A stretch of DNA of 64,000 nt, from contig CABFPE010000031.1 in the NCBI GenBank assembly GCA_900660155.1, forward strand, positions 2,230,793 to 2,294,792. The letters run 5' to 3'. The notes under the pieces were generated by a model that did no database searches, was not told the DNA's origin, and worked only from the letters and a program-made list of their open reading frames with translations. Positions within the stretch are counted from its first letter, which is position 1. Every line of letters begins with the position of its first letter. Origin of the DNA: Hofstenia miamia. Its lineage: Eukaryota; Xenacoelomorpha; Acoela; Hofsteniidae. Shown here in pieces: positions 22,001 through 31,579 of this stretch. The translations under genes were made by a program, and so were the position numbers.

Positions 22001-25000
22001 AATAATGAAATTCTGACTAAAATAAAAACGTTTACTTTAACTCTCGGAGATCTTTCCGTTTGTGTGCATTGTGTTACTTTTGAAGGCTGATTGAGTTGAG
22101 TTGCGATCCTTACGAGATCGATCATTGCCAATTGGAGAGCCTCGGTTTGTGTTGAGGAAGTTACGTTATCATCATCTTTGGATTGAAAACTCCCTTCCTA
22201 AAAAATCGGTTTAGCTAGAAATTTATTTCAAAGCTACTATAGATGTCTAATTGAAAACTAAACCGACTTCTACATTTTTTACTAGTAGCTTGAAACAATG
22301 CTAATTTCAGCCTGTTTTTAACATTACATTCTTAAAAAATATTTGGGTAATTATCCAAAGAATATAATTGCGCAATTCCCTAAAGATGCATTATTTTGTT
22401 GAAACATTTATAGAATAGTATTTAACTAAAAATATTGAAAATTATTTCTAAACACAGGACGTAGATTTAAGTTGGAAAATTAATTCTAACATAAAGCATA
22501 TTTAGTTTCAAATGTACTACAGCTATGAAAAATAGTTACATAGGAATAATTAAAATCCAAAACAACTATTAAGATAAAATGAAAAATCAATAAAAACAGT
22601 TGCAAATAACTGTATATGTTGAATTTAATCGTGAAGATGCTCTTAAAAACAAATGTTTACATGCTTAATTAATAATCCGCAGCTTACACGGTCAACAGCA
22701 GCGCAGCCCTTAACCATCCCATCTGCATTTCCAAAAATGTAAATATCAAGACAATTTATGGTTTGTGGATGGCGTTTGAAAATTTATTGCGTAAAATCGT
22801 ATTGAAATGACTTCATGAAATAATGTCTTGTAGTAATGAAAAGGAAAAATCCAAACTAGGATTTAGGCGGTGGATAATCTAGATGAATTTTTTGAAAAAC
22901 TCATTTTAAAATAAAACACAGTAGCTATGCCTAATGTAAAATGATACTTGTGGTTATGGTAATTTCTTGGAATAATTCTTGAATGTTCATAATTTGTAGC
23001 TAATTGTTGCTTCAATGGGCCTTAGCTTCTTTATTATTTAAAAATTGACTGTGGGGAATTTGAAAAACAAATAATATTTCATGTACTTGGGTCATACGTA
23101 TAATCTTAACACAAATGTTCACTATTACTCGGGAGCACTCATCAATAGATATGTCAATATCCCAACATGTTCAAATGTCTTAATAGATTTGGGGAAAATG
23201 TATATAATACGTTTTTTATTTTTAAAATAACTCAAGGAAATTTTGTTATCAATGATGATATAATTATTTATATATAATGCTTGCAATTGCAAATGTTTCA
23301 TAAACAATCTAACCACTCAAATAATCAAAATTGTGAGCCTATTCCAAATGAAATAAGTATTTTCACAAGCATAAGGTAATTTGTAAAACACAATTTGGAT
23401 TACATTATTGCGTGCTTAGAGTTATTAAAACATATGGTTGAATCAACTACTCGATTTCATTCGAGAAACAAAAGCAAACTAGATTTTCAAACAAAATCTA
23501 GACGTCAAAAGAAATTCGTAAAATTTTACGTTTTACCGATAAACGATCATGCAATCAAAAACATATTAGAATTTTAAAATTGAAATCTCTTAATTTGCCC
23601 ACTTCAAGTATTCAAAGCTAAATGTACTAAGCTTTCTGCTTAGAAAAGATGGCTTCTAAACAATTTGAAGTGTGTCTACAGGCTTACAATCCATTGATAA
23701 TACCTACAGAAATAATAATGCTTGAACGAATAACCAAAATTTAAACTAAATGAAGGAAGTTCAAAAAACAAAGATTGAAAAATTGAAATAAAATGCCTAC
23801 ACTGCCTATGGGACTGTGGATAGCTTTCGATTTGGCAATGTTGATAATGCGTTGAGCGCGATTGCAGAGATCTGGTGAATATGAGGTAGTCTGGGGTTTT
23901 AACTGCACAACCTTAACGACGTTGAGCCGCTTGTCTTTAGCTGATTTTGGAATTAATGTATTGCCATCCCTAAATCAATTTCATAACACTCAAAGCAAAT
24001 TGCATTTTAATTGAATTGATAAATAATAAACTGCAAACTGTAAACGTTTCAGAACGAATTTAAAGTCATACAACAGTTTAAAAACCTAAAAGCCCATTAG
24101 AAAAACAATTTTTTTTTGAAAAAAACTACATTTTTTAAACACTGGCTCTATTTAGTTAGAGTTATAGGGCACTGCAATGCATGGGATATTATTAGGGCAA
24201 CCACTTTTTAGACCTAAAAATTATTTATAGGCCTAATAATATGACCTAAAACTTAAATTTCTAGCAGTTAAAGCTGGACCTAACAATCATGAATCAATTG
24301 AAAATTATCAATTTTTACTGTAACAAATTGTTATTCACGTAACAAATTATATAATTTTTAATGTTTTTTCATCAAAATTTCAGTTGTCTGATAGCATATT
24401 TTTAGTTTGCTGAATGACTGTTTGATATCTCCACTAGATGGCTGGCATCTTCACAACAAATGATAATCAGATATGCAAAAATCACCACTTCCATAAAATT
24501 TTGATTTTTAGCCATTTTCTCATTAGCTAATGTGTGTGGCAGTGAACTGTGTGAAAATATGACTTTTAGAAACTCTATAGACTTTATGGTTGCCCTGGAT
24601 ATTATATAAGAGTTAGCTATTTGGGTTGAATACAACTCACAGTAAACACCAAGCGGTTAAAGAAACATTGAATCAGTAGCGTAGCTATGGGGAGCCACCC
24701 CCCTTCTCCTCGAATGAAACCAGATCATTTCCCCTGAAAGAAAATAGTACTTTATTAGAACATTGCAATAAAATTGCTACATATTTTTCTTTGCTCGCCC
24801 CCTAAATTTACATGGGCTGTCTTTCATTATGAATGCGTTGTTTTTACAAAAATAAATACTTTCCACGTACGATTTTAAATAGGCATAAATCCCACAATTT
24901 CTCTATCATTTATATATATTCTGTTTACAAGTACTGCGTAAATAATTACGTACTGTAATTTGACCAAATTATTTTTAAAGAAAATCGGTCAAACGCTGCT

Positions 25001-28000
25001 GATATTCAGCTAATTTATTCATAAATTTAAACCTATGTAATATGAATTCCTATTTTTTGGGATTACATTCCCACTGCATACCTATATTTATCCTTTCTTC
25101 TTCCAGAATAGTGATCTCAAATCATTCAAATAAAGTAAAACATTTAGCAATTAATAATTTGCATAAATATACTATCCAGTATTTTATAAGACTAGTGAGT
25201 CGTCTGCGCTCATCCAGATGTTGCTCATAAAAATATTTTAATCTATATTTGATAAATTTCTAGCTTCGATTCTTGCCGTCATATACAATCAACTTTTCAT
25301 AATCACGGTAACCAAAAGTCAAAAAACCTACTTTTCATTTGGAAACTGGAAATTAACAGAAATGCGCGCTAGCATAATATTAGAGGAGAGCGCTAAGTGA
25401 TTAAAGCACTGCTAGATCGTCAAATGGTTAAGCAGTCGCACTTCTGACAAAAATTCATTTTGCGAAAAAAAAATTGTAAACGTGATTAGACGACTTACGG
25501 TTTCAGCCTGCTGTTTAACATCAGCTTTGAACATTGATAAATGACATAGTGCCTACATAATCATATTCTGCATACACAACATCCACCCTTAAACATTTAC
25601 GAGATAATTAATGATAAAGTGACACGAAAATCTCTGTAAACAGCCTGGAGATTTTCGAAAATTTTTCTCGAGCCGGAAAATTTTTTAAACGCGTACAACG
25701 CAAAAACTAAATAAGTTATCAAAAATCTCAAAGCACCATCGGATAGAGGAGTGCCACCCTTTTCATTTTCGCGATTGGACGCAATCCCCATTGATGCGTG
25801 CCACGACACTGACCTTGCGCACGGCATGCCTCAGTGGGTTTGTGAGGTTTACCTAGATATCAAGAAACAGTTACAGTTCGTTGTTAACCCGATGGGCCTA
25901 AAACCATATATTTATATGAATATTATGTTTGGAGAGAATTCAAATTAGTTAATTTTTTCAAGTACTTTAGGCACACCACACACTTTAGTACAGATTTTCA
26001 ACATTCCAATCAAGCACGTTCACCAATAAATATGTTCCTAATTTCCTAATCGACCTCTCAATGCACACTAGGCTGCTTAAGGTTAAACCTCATGTAACAC
26101 CTTAGTTACAAATTTTATCAATAAACGAGACTATCTTGACCCTGCTGCAAATTCAAAACCACTATATTGAATTTGATTACTACAACATAACTCCGAATTA
26201 TGTCAAAAGATTAAGATTGCGGTAATTGAGCTTTGAAGATACTATGAGTTAAAAACGTGGGTAAATAATTCAGAAATTTCTATGACAGCACACAGCATAT
26301 GTTGTGTACGAAAATTTATCTCATTGTGCTTTTTCACATTGCTGTTGCCATGGAACAGTGGGACATAAACTCAATTTCATTTGATTCAGATTGGCAGATG
26401 GAAAAACAAATGGAAGCAGCCGCAATGGAAAACGAAATCGGAAAATGCCTTTGCACTAAAGAACAAACAGAACTTACAAATTCGAGAATGATAAAGAGCT
26501 ACTTGCATACATCTACAATGATAGCACTCTCTATGCGATTATTTATCAATTTATTGAGACGATATGTGATTGAGGTAGACTTTGGTTAAAATACATTTTG
26601 AATATTTTTTACATTTCGAAATTAACTATATTGTATTCTGTTATTAGCAAAAATTTTTTGATAATCAAATACGAAGACCACTATTTACTTTTCGCAGTAA
26701 ATTGGCATGGTGGCCCGCATTGAAAAATTTTTGGAATTTTTGTTTTATGGTATTACGAAAGATAGTTCATATATTCCAAAAATCTTTGCAGAGTCTATTT
26801 ATTGGTAACTTTAGTAAGTTCATTGAATCAATGACGTAGCAGGGGGATACTCTAACCAAAAAGGTAATTTTATGCTAAAAATCTCACATCAATGTCAATA
26901 TATTTTGATTACCCCTTGTCATAAAGCATAATTCAATGCTCTTAAATGAAGATCAGAAATCATACAAAAACGGTAAAAATCCTAACAGGTAGGTGGAGCC
27001 AACCTACTTAGAAAGTTTATCAAAAACAATTTTCGTAAATTGAATTCTTAGTTATCGTCAAAGAATTTAAATTTTTCAGGCAAATATCCAAAATTAGGAA
27101 ACAGACAATTGAATTTTTGATCAAGATTTGATTTATCTGTCCCTAGTGTGTAAATGACAGGCAGATTTCATATACGATCTCGCGTTTGATTTCATCAGCA
27201 TTTTCCTGTGATTGCATTGAGAATGTTTGTTCTATGGTTTATTTTTAATAAATCTTAAACTGTTGAGGAATTTTTCTAAATCTTCGATGGCTTTTAAAAA
27301 ATAAACAAGTAAAACCAACAGAATAATAAAGATATTCAAAATCAGAAAGCACAACAGGATTTAACACAATGTTATGTCACTGTCCCTCTCACTTTGTGCA
27401 AGGCACGGCTCAATTGAAAATAAAAAATAGTCGAAATTAGTTGTTGCTCCCATTCGTTATAGATCTACTGATTACTTGAAACCTGAGAGGGCAGCCCACA
27501 AACAAAAAAATTGTAATGATATTAAATTGGATATTTATTAATTAAATAAATTAATCCTATTGAACTCCTTGTTTATAACAAATGAGCAAACTTTTTAGCC
27601 CTTTAAAAGGACACCAGGTTGTTTAAGGTGGGACCCCCTTCCCTAATCAAGCCATTTCTAAACTATTGCTCATAAAAATTTGTATATGTGATAGTTAGAT
27701 AGGTCTTGGTCTAAGAAAATTATTTTTGATTTATGACATGACCCTAACCTTGAACTATTTTTACCAAAAATGAATTTAATGTTAACGAGTGTAGCAGATA
27801 ACATGAAATATACAAAAAATCTGATAACTTTATTAGATCGTAAGAAAAATACGTAGACGTCTGCATACATTTCAGCTTGGTCATTTAATAAAATAATGTA
27901 AATATTGAAATATTTATGGAAAATTGTTGTCCACATTTGTGTACTCAAGCATAGCTAACAAATGGAATGAATACAAAGAGCACGGGCCAACATTTCTAAA

Positions 28001-31000
28001 AAATCGATAGTCAATTTCTTTTACATACATCCATAACAACGACTCAGTGTTCAACATTTAATGCTAAATTTCCAATATTTCAATTAAAAAATCCACCAAA
28101 ATGGAAAATGCTTAGTTAGCACAAAAGAAAATGCCAAATTCTAACGATCTTCTCAAAACAGCGGAACGCGAATCAAGGCAGGTAGTTATATTGAATAACG
28201 GACAACAGTTGTAACAATTATTAGTCACGAATAAACTTTAAAATTCAAAAGTTTGTCTATTATAATGCAAAATTTTTGTTAATAAATAACTGGTATTTTT
28301 TTTACATTGCCTGATGGTTTTTTAACGCTCATAGCTAAAATCTGAAAAAACCACTGGAAAGAGAATCGACTCCTCCTTAATTTTAATCCTTAATTCGTAC
28401 ACGGTCGCGAATTGGGACGACGCGCCTAAACTGAGCTTGGGTGGTCTTGGTCTATTTACAGAAATAAAATAATTAAGAGTAATTGTTGCTAAGATACGCT
28501 TTAGACCGTTTTTATTATTTGAATACTAGCTATGGGAATAATTTCAAAAAAGTTAATATCTTCATAAAATTATTATCACACATTTTCACCATAACAGAGA
28601 AGAACACTTACGCATAGATGTGTCCCAATCCCCGGATAATCTAATGGGTTTGGAAAAAATTACTTGAAAATGTGGACAAAACACTTTGTGACTTTAAAGA
28701 TACAATGGTCAGATTACGGTTAATATTTATTTGACACTGCTTTTAATAAAATCCTGTCTAATGAATAAAAACACCATTGCAAGCTGAAATAACAATTACA
28801 GACAGAGATCAAACACGAACCTATACATGGGGACATTAGAAAAAGAGTGCTTGTGACGAGAAGCGTGCGTAACTAAAGCTTGACGTGAGGAATAGAAGGC
28901 TTTGCATTCACAGACGTAGATTTGTCCGCAAACCTTTTTGTGTCTAAACAATTATTACTAGAGGGAACTAAAAAGAAAACTCACCTTGAAAGATCATGTT
29001 TCAGTGGAAATTTCTGATCGCAATCGGAGCAAACGAAACGCTTGTCACAGTGAGTGCGCAGATAATGCTAATTTATCAAGTAAAAGCCACAAAATTCTGT
29101 TCATTCAACTTGGACTTTTTATGAATTCAATTTAGAAAAATATAAGAAGCGATAGTAAAGAAATATGGAATCAAAAATATTAGATAAAATTCTAACATTT
29201 CTAACAAAAGACTTGCGAGTGAAATGTCTGGCAAAAGGATAACTACGCTTGCAGTCAACCACGGGGCAAAAATAGAGACATGGTTGTGAATTCCCACGTT
29301 TCGTATGCAAAGACGATGCTTCGTCATCTTCATCTTCTGAATAGTTCTAAATTCAAGAAAAATCTTAACGGTTGCTTCGAAAACAATCAACATTTAAATG
29401 TGTAAAATTTCTCACACAAAACGGTTAAAAAATTATAGTATCTTTATGATTTTGAAATTGCTACAAAATAAAGATTTACTAGTTCAATTACTACAATCAG
29501 AATAAAAAATTTTCGCTGATAAACTGACTAAGATATTCTGATAAGGGGATGGTGCTAATGCTCGGATGGACAAGAATTATATTGGTCTCAGTCTCATCTA
29601 GTCCATTGGATTTGATTCCAGTCTCATATAAATTTTACGGGTACAATAGCCTAATGCCAATTTTTGCCAAAATTAGTTAAAATTATGAGTAATACTTTGA
29701 AATCCGTGGTCTGAATTTTTCATTATAATGGCCCAGTCCCTCGAATCATACCCTCATGTCGCCTTCTGGATACGCCATTGATGTTCAAAATTTCCAAAAA
29801 AGGCTATATCAATAGGCATTAGCTAATACCTACTCGAAAACATTGAACTTTAGTCTAGATCAGTGGTTTACAAGCGAGGTCCACATAGACCTAAGGGTCC
29901 CTGTAACTTTTTTAGGGGTCCACACTAAAAAATAAAGAATTAGAGTTTCACAGTGACATTTTGGTGGTCCATAGCGTAATTTTAATTCAGAAAGGTTTTA
30001 ATTTCAAGAATGGAATTTCTAGAAAAATTTGCACTACTTTAAAATACTAATAGTAAAGATATTCCCGCAGCATTTCTAATTCTTTATAAAATTAAGTAGA
30101 AGAAAAAATAAGCCATTTTCTTTTAAAATAAAGCACAATCATTTACTGTATCTTCAATATTAACAATTCCTCTACTATTTTATTAGTGATTTCTTTGGGG
30201 ATCCAGTTAAAAACTAAGAGGAAAAGAAGTCCATGGGTAAAAAAGGTTGAGATCCACTGGCCTAGACAGTAAGTCAAAATTTCAAGAAAAGTTTCACTTG
30301 AAAGTGGCAAGAGAAAGAATAATTTTTTATCAAATTAATGAAATCATAATTCTCGCATTGTGAAGATTAATGAAGACAAAGTAGTGCTTAAAGCGAATTA
30401 TTGACAATCTTGAAATTCTTTAACATTTTCTGTCTTGGAGACCAGAATAAATTGCGTAAAAGCCAACGATAAATCAATGCAACCTGGCGAATAATTTTTC
30501 CAAAAATAATTCATAATTATTTAAAAGCTAACTGTCACAGTGCTCACGGCACAATGCAATCATTGGCAAGAGACAATTAAGTCGTGAGAAAAGTACTTTT
30601 AGAAATCTAGTCTATTAAAAGTGACGGTTGGAATTTTAAATTTCCACAAGACATCATCACATGAATTTTTAAATAAATTGAATTTAAAAAGCTTCCTGTT
30701 TCAAACATACGCCTTATCAAAACGAAATTCAAAAACAAACAAACATAATATATTTGAATTTCAGGTAATGGTTCCCAAACAGGAGCGTAGCCTGGATTTT
30801 GTATTATGTGGGGAGCAAATTAAAAGGCTAACTTCGTTATTCATGAAATTACCAGAATTACCATATCCGATGACATATTTGTCTCGATGGCCCCTCGGTA
30901 CACTAAACAGAAATTCAACTAACAAATCCACATAAGAAAAAGAAAAAATAATCTGATAGGATAGTAACTAATATGCTAAGATGAATAACGTTAAAATCAT

Positions 31001-31170
31001 AAATCGTACATCATTCAGATTGTGTGTCTTCAGCATATGCATTCGTAAGGCAGAAGTATTGGCGAATTTCTTTTCGCATTTGGCAACATGGCAAGGTACG
31101 TTGGTGAGAGTTTCACGAGTGAGCTCTTCGATTGTGGGAACGACAACTCGATAGTGATGAATTCGTTTAC
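12838..31170 (-). CDS. ATMIN: ATMIN/ASCIZ zinc-finger transcription factor (gene span)
   Basis: Rebuilt by hand from exons 31170-31010, 29346-29206, 29067-28985, 28943-28821, 23969-23803, 22722-22688, 22197-22036, 20577-20404 and 13095-12838, all bounded by AG/GT and in phase, giving roughly 430 residues. Residues 1-160 hold a block led by VPTIEELTRETLTNVPC and four C2H2-type fingers in the ATMIN spacing. The last 200 residues hold eight QT motifs. In known orthologues the fingers activate the DYNLL1 (LC8) promoter, and LC8 binding to the QT motifs tunes that activity; ATMIN also acts in ATM signalling. Human ATMIN is about twice as long; this size is closer to the short invertebrate forms. 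The true start is uncertain: an ATG at 31193-31195 is in frame, but an acceptor at 31170/31171 and an upstream exon at 35447-35617 suggest more N-terminal sequence. Confidence 0.9.
13096..14110. other. Last ATMIN intron, distal part
   Basis: Non-coding intron sequence with one possible transposon relic. The plus frame at 13804-14037 includes DEAWTVWRLVLGVLEPFKIC, which faintly recalls the 'W..L...VLEPF' segment of hAT transposases. The identification is weak. Confidence 0.3.
14229..15610 (-). pseudogene. LINE reverse transcriptase, 5'-truncated
   Basis: The minus frame begins without its own start. It reads FLDISKAFDRLPHS (motif A, catalytic Asp), then GAPQGSVFAVLFF (motif B), then YVDDTAIF (motif C), LGVQLAANLNW, and the C-terminal connection region with AILLYASPCWWP. 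The usual 'GPLLF' of motif B is replaced by 'AVLFF', a possible lesion. Read through the copy left of the gap, the protein ends CDCPRCRKT with a stop at 14229-14231; the Cys-rich end is likely genuine. The 149-N gap (14277-14425) interrupts the frame but is flanked by a 30-bp direct repeat and is probably spurious. Confidence 0.85.
14247..14455. other. 149-N gap flanked by a 30-bp exact repeat
   Basis: 14247-14276 and 14426-14455 are the same 30 bp, on either side of 149 Ns. Merging the two copies gives a continuous RT frame that reaches its stop within about 50 nt, which suggests that the contig ends overlap and no sequence is missing. Confidence 0.8.
15611..16060. other. Intronic AT-rich DNA between LINE and P-type element
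   Basis: Nothing recognisable. A plus frame at 15797-16039 has no family features. Confidence 0.4.
16197..16315 (+). pseudogene. THAP domain exon of P-type transposase
   Basis: The ATG at 16197 opens MPRSCAVVHCKSNYKC, followed by YRFPANTQLQKEWVKNIR and a splice donor gtgaga at 16316. C-x4-C near the N-terminus, the 'FP' pair and the conserved Trp match the first half of a THAP zinc finger, the DNA-binding domain of P-element and THAP9 transposases. The second half (C-x2-H) would be in a following exon. It is not clearly present, so the copy is treated as defective. Confidence 0.75.
16686..17118 (+). mobile_element. Interspersed repeat family R1, copy A (nested)
   Basis: Starts 'taaccttaaacagcctgggg' and matches copy C (44047-44553, reverse) over most of its length, including the 'gccccaagattttcaaattt' block, 'ggaaataggcttggag' and the 'gagctataagcgtttaaaa' equivalent. 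The right terminus is missing. It is inserted in or replaces the middle of the P-type element, so it is younger than that element. Confidence 0.75.
17160..17684 (+). pseudogene. P/THAP9-type transposase C-terminal part
   Basis: Plus frame fragments: AENDSLYMIAGYTERKLFKC (the 'IAGY..RK' motif of P-type transposases), then after a stop NRGGLKNPSECIFL, then an open run from 17418 ending in VLNHF with a stop at 17682-17684. 'I-A-G-Y-x-x-R-K' followed by 'R-G-G-L-x-x-P-S' is characteristic of the C-terminus of THAP9-like proteins. At least two stops separate the parts. It ends just before the right terminal repeat, as expected. Confidence 0.75.
17755..20403. other. ATMIN intron with one MITE
   Basis: AT-rich intron. 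Apart from the fold-back MITE at 19701-19870 nothing is recognised; the open frames here are short and without features. Confidence 0.5.
19701..19870. mobile_element. Fold-back MITE, 170 bp
   Basis: The left 60 bp (gggggttagtac, ttttttcacccaacc, aatctcaaacctttc) pairs with the inverse of the right 60 bp (gaaggtttgagatttcgttg, ggtgaaaaaagtgcc, aaccctc). The flanks are ACT on both sides, consistent with a 3-bp target duplication. No coding capacity. Confidence 0.75.
20404..20577 (-). CDS. ATMIN: ATMIN exon: MQT and VQT LC8 motifs
   Basis: 174 nt, 58 codons, phase 0 to 0. Acceptor catttttag at 20578; donor gtagta at 20403. It encodes KRRMSEAAMQTDISMSKGS, a low-complexity middle, and YSSEFYVQTDQ. 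The MQTD and VQTD sequences are variant LC8 motifs. The position between the exons at 22036 and 13095, and the matching phases, support the model. Confidence 0.85.
20578..22035. other. ATMIN intron 20578-22035
   Basis: Non-coding. A short coding-like run at about 21845-21905 on the minus strand (MSLKSRPSDKKTAAR) has a donor-like gtgggt but no acceptor; see rejected items. The rest shows nothing. Confidence 0.5.
22036..22197 (-). CDS. ATMIN: ATMIN exon: first two LC8-binding TQT motifs
   Basis: 162 nt, 54 codons, phase 0 to 0. Acceptor ttttttag at 22198; donor gtaaac at 22035. It encodes STQTEALQLAMIDLVRIATQ and CTQTERSPRVK. The TQT triplets are the core LC8 (DYNLL) recognition motif. The helical-looking stretch between them is typical of the spacing between LC8 sites. 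Confidence 0.85.
22198..23802. other. ATMIN intron(s) around the microexon
   Basis: AT-rich, no repeat with recognisable ends, apart from the 35-nt candidate exon at 22688-22722. Short frames on both strands look random. Confidence 0.5.
22688..22722 (-). CDS. ATMIN: Candidate 35-nt ATMIN microexon
   Basis: An acceptor aaatgcag and a donor gtaagc bound 35 nt (2 + 33). It fits phase 1 in and phase 0 out, exactly what the 23803 donor and the 22197 acceptor need, and reads GMVKGCAAVDR. The gene also joins in frame without it, using the 23801 donor, so it could be an alternative exon or coincidence. Confidence 0.4.
23803..23969 (-). CDS. ATMIN: ATMIN exon: basic linker after the fingers
   Basis: 167 nt. 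The acceptor gatttag precedes 23969. It starts with the G that completes the Arg codon from finger 4, then reads DGNTLIPKSAKDKRLNVVK, with LNRAQ-like basic stretches (LCNRAQRIINIAKSKA) that could serve nuclear targeting. Two donors are possible: a phase-1 donor at 23802 (gtgtag), which fits the 35-nt microexon, or one 2 nt later (exon end 23801, phase 0), which joins directly to 22197. Both keep the frame. Confidence 0.75.
25637..26085 (+). mobile_element. Interspersed repeat family R1, copy B (both ends)
   Basis: Starts 'taaacagcctggagatttt' and ends 'ctaggctgcttaaggttaa', so the ends are inverted repeats of the form TTAACCTTAAGCAGCCTRG. The internal order matches copies A and C: 'gatagaggagt', 'caagaaacagt.a.agtt.ttgtt' and 'ggagagaat.aaat'. 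A MITE-like element of about 450 bp. An apparent frame on the plus strand (25751-25948) is chance. Confidence 0.75.
26341..26589 (+). CDS. Hypothetical small protein, doubtful
   Basis: An open frame of 96 codons from 26299. An internal Met at 26350 starts MEQWDINSISFDSDWQMEKQ, an acidic, methionine-rich segment with more coding-like composition than neighbouring frames. With the upstream start the first 18 residues (ending FHIAVA) would look like a weak signal peptide. It lies antisense inside an ATMIN intron. No family recognised and no supporting promoter or splice sites. It may be random or a retro-copy. Confidence 0.2.
   Translation, partial: AVAMEQWDINSISFDSDWQMEKQMEAAAMENEIGKCLCTKEQTELTNSRMIKSYLHTSTMIALSMRLFINLLRRYVIEVDFG
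27588..27636 (+). repeat. R1 family right-end fragment
   Basis: The sequence 'cctttaaaaggacaccaggt' followed by 'tgtttaaggt' resembles the terminal 40 bp of copy C in reverse (cctttaaaacggacgctagg, then ctatttaaggttaa). The rest of the element is not recognisable. Confidence 0.4.
28310..28440 (+). repeat. R1 family partial copy
   Basis: Contains 'taacgctcatagctaaa', 'accactggaaagaga', a 'gactcctcc' block and 'gacgcgcctaaa', in the order of the central part of the R1 family. Both ends are missing. Confidence 0.4.
28821..28943 (-). CDS. ATMIN: ATMIN exon: zinc finger 4
   Basis: 123 nt. The acceptor attgtttag precedes 28943. The first base completes an Arg codon split by the 41-nt intron. It encodes HKKVCGQIYVCECKAFYSS and then RQALVTHASRHKHS, equivalent to the ATMIN block C-G-K-x-F-x-C-x-C-x(5)-S-R-x-A-L-x-x-H. 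It leaves as TAT AG|gttcgtg in phase 2, which fits the first base of the exon at 23969. Confidence 0.9.
28944..28984 (-). other. ATMIN: 41-nt intron between zinc-finger exons
   Basis: From gtgagt at 28984 to tttag at 28944 is 41 nt. If it were retained, TGA would follow the AGG codon at once and the frame would be lost, so it must be removed for the fourth finger to be made. Two further AG dinucleotides lie inside it. Confidence 0.85.
28985..29067 (-). CDS. ATMIN: ATMIN exon: finger 2 end and finger 3
   Basis: 83 nt, 27 codons plus 2 bases. Acceptor ataaattag at 29068; donor gtgagt at 28984. It encodes HYLRTH (histidines of finger 2) and the finger 3 part CSDCDQKFPLKHDLS, matching the short ATMIN finger spaced C-x2-C. 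The intron that follows is only 41 nt. Confidence 0.88.
29206..29346 (-). CDS. ATMIN: ATMIN exon: acidic linker and zinc finger 2 start
   Basis: 141 nt, 47 codons, phase 0 to 0. Acceptor gaatttag at 29347; donor gttaga at 29205. A second in-frame donor 9 nt further on (29196) would add Val-Arg-Asn. It encodes an acidic linker (NYSEDEDDEASS) and the finger CPVVDCKRSYPFARHFTRK, whose histidines come from the next exon. Confidence 0.85.
29347..31009. other. ATMIN intron between fingers 1 and 2
   Basis: 1.66 kb. Contains the hAT-type MITE at 29861-30259 and an orphan 'caggagcgtagcctgg' end at 30780. The plus frame at 30621-30935 includes that transposon end and is not a gene. Confidence 0.55.
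29861..30259. mobile_element. hAT-type MITE, 399 bp
   Basis: The left end cagtggtttacaagcgaggt and the inverse of the right end (cagtggatctcaaccttttt) share the CAGTGG.TYWCAA form of a common hAT group. The flanks gtctagat and gcctagac agree at six of eight positions, consistent with an aged 8-bp target duplication. No coding capacity. Confidence 0.75.
31010..31170 (-). CDS. ATMIN: ATMIN exon: leader block and zinc finger 1
   Basis: 161 nt. The acceptor tgtctag precedes 31170, and the donor after GAT at 31010 is gtacga. Phase: two bases complete a codon, then 53 codons, leaving in phase 0. It encodes VPTIEELTRETLTNVPC followed by CHVAKCEKKF and SALRMHMLKTH, i.e. C-x4-C ... H-x4-H, then NLND. 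This is the most conserved part of the family. If the intron before it is not real, translation would begin at the ATG at 31195 and read MCYFGLCLGKRIHHY. Confidence 0.88.
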
Positions 31171-31579
31171 CTAGACACAAGCCGAAGTAACACAATAAGA
31201 GGTTTTGTGTTTTGTGGTATTACACAAAGGAATTACTTTTTAGTATATTAAAAATAAAGTAGGAGGAATGTTATCATAGTTGTCCACCATTTACATAAAA
31301 TGATGATCTTGTTAAAAATGAGCTAGTGTGATGAACCTATCAATTAGGTCCGAAACACGTGATTATTTAAGCGCGGGATTCCGGAGATAATTGTTGTGAT
31401 TAAAATATTCACCATGTGTTCGCCCTTAAATTTTACTCGCGTAATTAATCAAAACAATCTGAAGCATTTGATTTTCTCGGCATAATGCGCGTAAATACTC
31501 ACCGTTTGTTTGCATTCTGCGTATTGCCGCGCGTTTTTGTAATTAAACTAAAACACAATGGACGAGAATTGCATGTAGG

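Larger units (their letters stand above)
23970..28820. other. 4.85-kb ATMIN intron after finger 4
   Basis: Holds a full copy of repeat family R1 (25637-26085), a right-end fragment of the same family at about 27588-27636, a partial copy at about 28310-28440, and orphan transposon ends at 24674 and about 26830. A small plus-strand frame at 26341-26589 is described separately. Confidence 0.5.

Noticed and set aside
25499-25552. 54-nt open stretch on the minus strand ending in a strong gtaagt donor
   Set aside because: It is phase 0 on both sides, while the flanking ATMIN exons join at a split Arg codon (phase 2), so it cannot be inserted between them.
25751-25948. Plus frame with MPPFSFSRLDAIPIDACHDT
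   Set aside because: It is the translation of an R1 repeat copy; other copies of the repeat do not preserve the frame.
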